A stretch of DNA of 64,000 bases from Chloropicon primus. Lineage: Eukaryota; Chlorophyta; Chloropicophyceae; Chloropicales; Chloropicaceae. The notes beneath the pieces are model-generated. The model was not told the DNA's origin. It was given only the letters and a program-made list of their open reading frames with translations, and ran no database searches. The stretch spans positions 682,001 to 746,000 of the forward strand of contig CP060754.1 of NCBI GenBank assembly GCA_023205875.1, written 5' to 3'. The translations under genes and the position numbers were made by a program. The stretch's first letter is position 1; every line of letters starts with the position of its first letter. Shown in pieces: positions 58,953-64,000 of this stretch.

Positions 58953-60281
58953 TTAGACGCAGGCCACGCAGCGGCCTTGAGCAAGGACGCCGTTCTCGTA
59001 CTGCATGCCCTTGGGCGATATGATGTCGGAGTTCGTGGAGTTGAACGGCACGCAGACCTCTCCCTTGCACACCCCGCCGGCAACGGGGTCGGGCTTGAGG
59101 GCGACGTAGCACGTCGACCCGTGGCCGAAGAAGCACCTCGGGATGCTGCTCTGAAGCAGGGTGAACTGATTCCACGTGCCGCAGGGCTCTTCCTCCCTCG
59201 CGCTGATGCAATCCCCCTTGTATATCTGGGTCGAGGGCACGCCGCAGAGCCAGCCTATCGGTCCCTCGTCGCTGCTCTCCTCGCCCTCCGTCAGTTGGAG
59301 CGTGCAATTCAGAGGCTCGAAAAGGCCCTGTCCGGGGGGCAGCGGCCCAGCAACCACCCGCTCCCGCGTCGGCGACAGGAAGTGGTAGAGGACGAGCGAC
59401 ATCATCACCAAAATGGATGTTCCCACGAGGACGATGATCGACGAGTTCATGGCACCCCTGTTCCTCCAGAGCCGCTGCATGCAAGTCCTGAGCCTCTCGT
59501 TCTCGATGTTCAGGAACATCTCCTCCTCCTCCTCGTCCTCCTCCAAGTTCGCCTGCACCCCGAACGCGCTCCGCTGGGAAGATCTCCTCGAGGACATCAA
59601 AAACTGGACGTTCCACTCGTCCAGCTCCTCCTGAGGAAGCTTGAAGCTCTGCTGGCATATCTCGCACGCCAGCGTTTTCGACTCCCTGATCCACTTGTTC
59701 AGGCAGCTCTTGTGCAAGTAGGCCATCGTTCCGCTGCACCCGCAGACGTCCGAAAGGAGCGGCTCGCCCTTCTCCTCTTCCCCCTCGAAGCAGATCCTGC
59801 AGTAAGCAGCCGAGCGGCTCTCGCGCTTGTCGGCGCTTCCCTCCGCGACCCCTGCGGCGCCGCAGACTGGCTGGGACTCGGGGTGGGCGGCGGACCGGGA
59901 CCCGGCCTCCCGCCCCACCGAGTCTTCGGAGGACGTGAACCTCGCCCCTCGGCTGCTCCCATAGTACGGCAAGGAGGTCGACTGCACGTCCCCGCCGTCC
60001 ACCGTCCGCGCGCTCAGGGGCTCCTCGAGGTCACCGTCCTCGTCCTCGGACTCCACGTCCCCGTGCCGCTGCTTCGCGAGCCTCTCCGAGAGCAAAGCAA
60101 ACTTCCTCCTCTCTTGTAAAATTTGACTCCTCGGAGACGCCACCTCCTCCGCCGTTTCCGGTTCCGGTTCCTCAACACCATCACCCGCCTCCTCGCTCCC
60201 AACGCCGTCGGTACCAACCTCCCCCCCCTCCTCCCTCTCCCTCTCCCTCCCCCTCTCCATCGCGCCTGCCCTGTCCTCCAT
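58953..60281 (-). CDS. RING-CH (MARCH-type) membrane E3 ubiquitin ligase with Cys-rich ectodomain
   Basis: Single exon, 442 aa from the ATG at 60281. The N-terminal 155 residues are acidic and disordered. A C4HC3 RING-CH domain spans about 161-208: CRICF, DVCGCSGT, LHKSCLNKWI and CEICQ. One strong membrane helix follows at about 277-300 (SSIIVLVGTSILVMMSLVLYHFL, in part). The remaining ~140 residues contain ten cysteines and two N-glycosylation sites (NCT, NST), indicating a lumenal or extracellular disulphide-rich domain. Most MARCH proteins have two or more helices and little ectodomain, so this layout is unusual. The ligase probably acts on membrane cargo. Divergent from SERCA across 200 bp. 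Confidence 0.88.
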   Translation of the reverse strand: MEDRAGAMERGREREREEGGEVGTDGVGSEEAGDGVEEPEPETAEEVASPRSQILQERRKFALLSERLAKQRHGDVESEDEDGDLEEPLSARTVDGGDVQSTSLPYYGSSRGARFTSSEDSVGREAGSRSAAHPESQPVCGAAGVAEGSADKRESRSAAYCRICFEGEEEKGEPLLSDVCGCSGTMAYLHKSCLNKWIRESKTLACEICQQSFKLPQEELDEWNVQFLMSSRRSSQRSAFGVQANLEEDEEEEEMFLNIENERLRTCMQRLWRNRGAMNSSIIVLVGTSILVMMSLVLYHFLSPTRERVVAGPLPPGQGLFEPLNCTLQLTEGEESSDEGPIGWLCGVPSTQIYKGDCISAREEEPCGTWNQFTLLQSSIPRCFFGHGSTCYVALKPDPVAGGVCKGEVCVPFNSTNSDIISPKGMQYENGVLAQGRCVACV

Positions 60282-60481
60282 TACCCCACGTAACGCTTGC
60301 TCCGGCCTCGAGTCGCCTCTCGATTTCAATTTCTCTTTCCCACGGACAAAGTCCAAATCCCAAGATCTTGGTCTTGGGTTGGGAGGACTGAGGAGGGCGA
60401 CGCTCACTTGTGTGCGTTTGCAAGGACGGCTGGATTGGGCCGGCGTGCGACGCGTGCACGAGCAACCAGGCTTGCGGCACG

Positions 60482-63400
60482 ATGGAGGACGCGCACGCCA
60501 AGGAGGTGTGGGAGGTGCTGGAGGGGCTCGGGGTGGATGAGAGGAGGGGGCTGGACGACAAGGATGTCCTGAAGCAGAGGGGGCTGCACGGGAAGAACGA
60601 GATACCGCCGGAGAAGGGAACGCCGTTCTGGAAACTCGTGCTCAAGCAGTTCGATGATCTCCTGGTGAAGATTCTCCTGGGGTCCGCTGCGGTTTCCGTG
60701 ATCTTGTCCTTCGCCAACGGGGAGACGGGGGCGGCGGCCTTCGTGGAGCCCTCGGTGATTCTGCTGATACTGATCGCGAACGCGGTGGTGGGGGTCGTCA
60801 CCGAGAGGAACGCGGAGCAGGCCATAGAGGAGCTCAAGGCGTTCGAGGCCGAGAACGCGACGGTGCTCAGGAAGGGGCGCCTCTCGATAGTGGACGCGAG
60901 CGATCTCGTGCCCGGGGACATCGTCGAGTTGAGCGTGGGCTGCAGAGTCCCAGCCGACTTGAGGATAATCGAGCTGCTGTCGTCCACGCTCCGCGTGGAC
61001 CAGGCCCTCCTGACGGGGGAGAGCATCAGCGTGGAGAAGGACACAAGGAAAACGAGGGAGGTTGACGTGGTCTACCAGGACAAGACCTGCGTGCTCTTCG
61101 GGGGCACTGTGGTGTGCGCGGGGAGAGCCCGGGCCGTGGTCATCGAGACTGGAAGCAGGACCGCCATCGGAAAGATCAGGAACGAGCTGTCTGAAGTGGA
61201 GGAGAACCTGACGCCCCTTCAGAAGAAGTTGGATGAGTTCGGGACGCTCCTCTCGAAAATCATCGCGGGGGTCTGCATTCTCGTGTGGATCGTGAACATC
61301 GGGCACTTCAAGGATCCGGTCCACGGGGGGATGGTGCGCGGAGCGATTTACTACTTCAAAATCGCGGTCGCCCTCGCCGTGGCGGCGATACCAGAGGGCC
61401 TTCCAGCAGTCGTGACCACTTGCTTGGCCCTGGGAACGAAGAAAATGGCGAAGCAGAACGCAATAGTGAGGTCCCTGCCCTCGGTGGAGACTCTGGGATG
61501 CACCACAGTAATCTGCAGTGACAAGACGGGTACCTTGACCACGAACATGATGAACGCGACCAAGCTGTGCGTCGTCGACTCTTCCACCAGCCCAAGCTTG
61601 AAGGAGTACGACGTCACGGGAAACACGTTTGCGCCCGAGGGCATGATCATCGATTCGAGCGGAGTCGTCCTGGACCAGCCGGCGGACCAGCAGGCAATAC
61701 TCCATATCGCGTCGTGCGCCTCGCTCAACAACTGCTCCACGCTCCGCTACAGTGCCGAGGCGGACGCTTACAAGAACATCGGCGAGTCCACGGAAATCGC
61801 TCTGAGGGTTCTGGCGGAGAAGATCGGCTTGCCTGGATTCGACTCGATGCCGTCCGCTCTGAACCAGCTGAACAAGAGCGAGAGGGTCAACTTTTGCACC
61901 AACTACTGGGAGGCCCAGTTCATGAAAGTGGCGACTCTGGATTTCACGCACGAGCGGAAAATGATGAGCGTGATGTGCAAGAGGAAGGGCCAGGAGATCC
62001 TGTTCACCAAGGGCGCCCCCGAGACTGTCTTGGATAGATGCACGGACATGCTCGCGAACAGCGAGGGAAAGTCCCTCCCCCTGACGCAAGCAATGAAGAG
62101 CCAGATCTTAAGCAAAGTGCAGCACTACGGGGAAAAGCAGGCCTTGAGGTGTTTAGCACTGGCGCTGAAGCCCATGCCGCAAGGGAAGCAGACCTTGAGC
62201 GAGGGTGACGAGAGGGACCTCACCTTCCTGGGGATCGTCGGGATGATTGACCCACCAAGATCGGAGGTCCACAAGGCCTTGATGACGTGCAAAGCGGCGG
62301 GCATAAGGGTCGTCATGATCACTGGGGACAACAAGTGCACGGCAGAAGCAATTGGATCGCAGATCGGGCTTTTCGATACAGTTGATGACGTGGTTCCCTA
62401 CGGCACCTCGTTCACCGGGAAAGAATTCGACAAGAAGAGTCCGGCGGAGAGGGCTGAGATCGTGAAGGAGATCTCGGTCTTTTCTCGGGTCGAGCCATCG
62501 CACAAGTCAAAGATCGTCGCGGAGCTGAAGAAGCAGGGCCACGTCGTTGCCATGACGGGGGACGGCGTGAACGATGCCCCTGCCCTGAGGAGTGCTGACA
62601 TCGGAGTCGCCATGGGATCCGGGACCGCCGTTGCACGCCACGCGTCGGACATCGTCCTCACCGACGACAACTTCTCTTCCATTGTTCTTGCCGTCGGGGA
62701 AGGCAGAGCAATTTATAACAACACCAAGCAGTTCATCCGCTACATGGTCTCCTCCAACATCGGCGAAGTGGTCTGCATCTTCATCGCCGCCGCCCTTGGA
62801 ATTCCTGAGCCTCTCAACCCCATCCAGCTGCTCTGGGTGAACTTGGTCACGGATGGTCTGCCCGCGGTCGCGCTGGGCTTCAACAAGCCGGACAGGGACA
62901 TCATGCAGGTCCGGCCGAGGAAGGTGAAGGACGCGATAGTCGATAGGTGGCTCCTAATCAGGTACCTCATCATCGGCTTGTACGTGGGCATAGTCACCAT
63001 CGTCGGCGAGATCTGGTGGTTTATGGCCTCGGACACTGGACCCAAGCTGTCCTGGAAGGCCTTGACGACCTTTGACGCTTGCGTGGAGGGGTCCCAGGAG
63101 TGGTCGTGCAACGTGTTTAAGGACAACAATGCCTCCACAATATCGATGTCTGTTCTGGTCGTGGTCGAGATGTTCAACGCCCTGAACGCTCTCAGCGAGA
63201 ACGGCAGCCTCCTGCGGCTACCCCCCTGGACCAACATGTGGTTGATCAGCGGAATCTCCGTGTCCATGCTCCTCCACGCCATGATTCTGTACTCGCCGGG
63301 CCTGGCGTCGATCTTCTCCGTGGTGCCTCTCACCTACTCGGAGTGGAAAGCTGTCATCGGGTTCTCCTTCCCGGTCATCGTCATGGACGAGGTCTTGAAG

Positions 63401-63532
63401 TTCATCACGAGGAACTTCATGATGTACCCGGGGCAGCCGAACTTGTTCAACAGACTGGTCACCAGGATCCCACTGCTGTACAAGCTCATCTCCCGCAACC
63501 AACCCGAAAAGGAGAGAAGCTTCACGGTGTGA
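60482..63532 (+). CDS. P-type Ca2+-ATPase, SERCA/ECA type IIA
   Basis: Single exon, 1016 aa from the ATG at 60482 (MEDAHAKEVWEVLEGLGVDE matches the SERCA N-terminus). Actuator motif TGES near 178; M4 AAIPEGLPAV near 301 with the Ca-binding Glu; phosphorylation site CSDKTGTLTTN with Asp347; nucleotide domain FTKGAPETVLDRC; hinge MITGDN and TGDGVNDAPAL (Asp near 694). M5-M6 carry the Ca ligands (NIGEVV, NLVTDGLPA). It pumps Ca2+ from cytosol into ER or Golgi. The C-terminus (RSFTV) lacks an ER-retrieval KKxx signal. The frame upstream of the ATG encodes an EGF-like signature, treated as chance here. Confidence 0.97.
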   Translation: MEDAHAKEVWEVLEGLGVDERRGLDDKDVLKQRGLHGKNEIPPEKGTPFWKLVLKQFDDLLVKILLGSAAVSVILSFANGETGAAAFVEPSVILLILIANAVVGVVTERNAEQAIEELKAFEAENATVLRKGRLSIVDASDLVPGDIVELSVGCRVPADLRIIELLSSTLRVDQALLTGESISVEKDTRKTREVDVVYQDKTCVLFGGTVVCAGRARAVVIETGSRTAIGKIRNELSEVEENLTPLQKKLDEFGTLLSKIIAGVCILVWIVNIGHFKDPVHGGMVRGAIYYFKIAVALAVAAIPEGLPAVVTTCLALGTKKMAKQNAIVRSLPSVETLGCTTVICSDKTGTLTTNMMNATKLCVVDSSTSPSLKEYDVTGNTFAPEGMIIDSSGVVLDQPADQQAILHIASCASLNNCSTLRYSAEADAYKNIGESTEIALRVLAEKIGLPGFDSMPSALNQLNKSERVNFCTNYWEAQFMKVATLDFTHERKMMSVMCKRKGQEILFTKGAPETVLDRCTDMLANSEGKSLPLTQAMKSQILSKVQHYGEKQALRCLALALKPMPQGKQTLSEGDERDLTFLGIVGMIDPPRSEVHKALMTCKAAGIRVVMITGDNKCTAEAIGSQIGLFDTVDDVVPYGTSFTGKEFDKKSPAERAEIVKEISVFSRVEPSHKSKIVAELKKQGHVVAMTGDGVNDAPALRSADIGVAMGSGTAVARHASDIVLTDDNFSSIVLAVGEGRAIYNNTKQFIRYMVSSNIGEVVCIFIAAALGIPEPLNPIQLLWVNLVTDGLPAVALGFNKPDRDIMQVRPRKVKDAIVDRWLLIRYLIIGLYVGIVTIVGEIWWFMASDTGPKLSWKALTTFDACVEGSQEWSCNVFKDNNASTISMSVLVVVEMFNALNALSENGSLLRLPPWTNMWLISGISVSMLLHAMILYSPGLASIFSVVPLTYSEWKAVIGFSFPVIVMDEVLKFITRNFMMYPGQPNLFNRLVTRIPLLYKLISRNQPEKERSFTV

Positions 63533-63580
63533 TGATTGGTGGTGGTGGTGGTGGTGATGATTGGCAATCCTTGTTGTAAT

Positions 63581-64000
63581 TTATTGTGTTTTGTTTAACC
63601 GGAGCTCTTCCAGGGTGTAAGACCTCTTGGGAACGAGCCTCGCACCCCCGAAGCCTTCCAGCACCCCCGCCTTCTTCAGCTCCCTCGCCAGTTCGGTCGC
63701 CGTGCCCCTCCGGCCCGCATCGACCTCTGCCTGGATCCTCTGCGCGGAGACCCCCTGTCCGCCTTTGCCTTTGCCATGTGATCCTCAATCGTTTGGATGA
63801 GGCACTTTTTGGACGGGCTGGGACTTTGGGACGAAGGAGAAGGATGAACGCGACGGCCACGAGCCGCTTGGTGGAGCGGAGGACTGCGGGGGGCTTGAAG
63901 CAGGCGCCCCGGGCGACGTCCTCCGCCCCCGTCTTCGTGAGGAAAGCCCCGAAACGACTGGTCGTCTCCACGAGGGCGACGCAACCGAATGCCCCGAGGA
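63581..64000 (-). CDS. Unidentified gene, partial at the right edge
   Basis: Two protein-like minus-strand segments in different frames suggest an intron. The 3' segment, from about 63757 to the TAA at 63583-63581, reads AQRIQAEVDAGRRGTATELARELKKAGVLEGFGG (in part) then RSYTLEELRLN. The 5' segment, from the edge to about 63800, reads FGCVALVETTSRFGAFLTKTGAEDVARGA (in part), then basic residues and LVAVAFILLLRPK, a hydrophobic stretch. The exact splice sites were not resolved: candidate acceptors are CGCGCAG or CGGACAG near 63750-63765. Family not recognised; a targeting peptide is possible. Convergent with SERCA, 48 bp apart. Confidence 0.5.

Noticed and set aside
60404-62089. 561-codon antisense frame over SERCA
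   Set aside because: Codon-bias shadow of a complete P-type ATPase.

Overview
The window is nuclear DNA of a photosynthetic eukaryote, most likely a small GC-rich green alga of prasinophyte grade (a Chloropicon-like chlorophyte would fit; this is inference). Evidence: short spliceosomal GT-AG introns (59-240 nt), N-terminal organelle-targeting extensions, plastid enzymes encoded in the nucleus (protoporphyrinogen oxidase, biotin carboxyl carrier protein, shikimate kinase, and an S1-S1-EF-Ts-EF-Ts polyprotein typical of green plastids), a thylakoid-lumen pentapeptide protein, a plant-type Mei2-like RNA-binding protein and a plant-type complex I NDUFB4. Codon use is strongly G/C-ending, with AGG favoured for Arg. 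I see no rRNA, tRNA, transposon, viral relic or CRISPR array.

Layout: about 45 protein genes. Neighbours alternate strand to an unusual degree (34 of 44 adjacent pairs), so most promoters are shared divergent spacers and most 3' ends meet tail-to-tail within 40-330 bp. Region by region: 1-8 kb AK7-type adenylate kinase (partial), dihydroorotate dehydrogenase, MIS12, ankyrin protein, NSE3/MAGE, small coiled-coil protein, double HARE-HTH protein; 8-13 kb small RRM protein, secreted repeat protein, KU80, lumenal pentapeptide protein; 13-19 kb PPOX, F-box, GNAT, secreted HAD-fold protein, NDUFB4; 19-26 kb GT2 glycosyltransferase, PP1, ankyrin protein, sugar-phosphate/nucleotide-sugar translocator; 26-34 kb HERC-type ubiquitin ligase, dienelactone hydrolase, COMMD6-like, 2-hydroxyacid dehydrogenase, BCCP; 34-42 kb TMEM65-GAF fusion, PRP22 helicase, mitochondrial-type carrier, COMMD2, YY1-like zinc-finger protein; 42-54 kb guanylate kinase, CAF16-like ABC ATPase, Mei2-like, YKT6, shikimate kinase, EF-Ts polyprotein; 54-64 kb Tubby-like, ribonucleotide reductase R2, W-repeat protein, RING-CH ligase, SERCA calcium pump, and a partial unidentified gene.

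Functionally the genes are housekeeping rather than one pathway. Recurring themes are plastid biogenesis (two head-to-head pairs of plastid genes), DNA maintenance (KU80, NSE3, MIS12, R2), endomembrane and ubiquitin biology (HERC, RING-CH, F-box, YKT6, two Commander subunits), and one clear cilium-associated gene (AK7). The most unusual items are the TMEM65-GAF fusion, the EF-Ts polyprotein whose two EF-Ts copies differ at only three bases over about 650 bp, the W-repeat protein, and the RING-CH ligase with a ten-cysteine ectodomain. Spliced models below were built by eye from frame continuity and GT/AG signals and have not been checked against transcripts.
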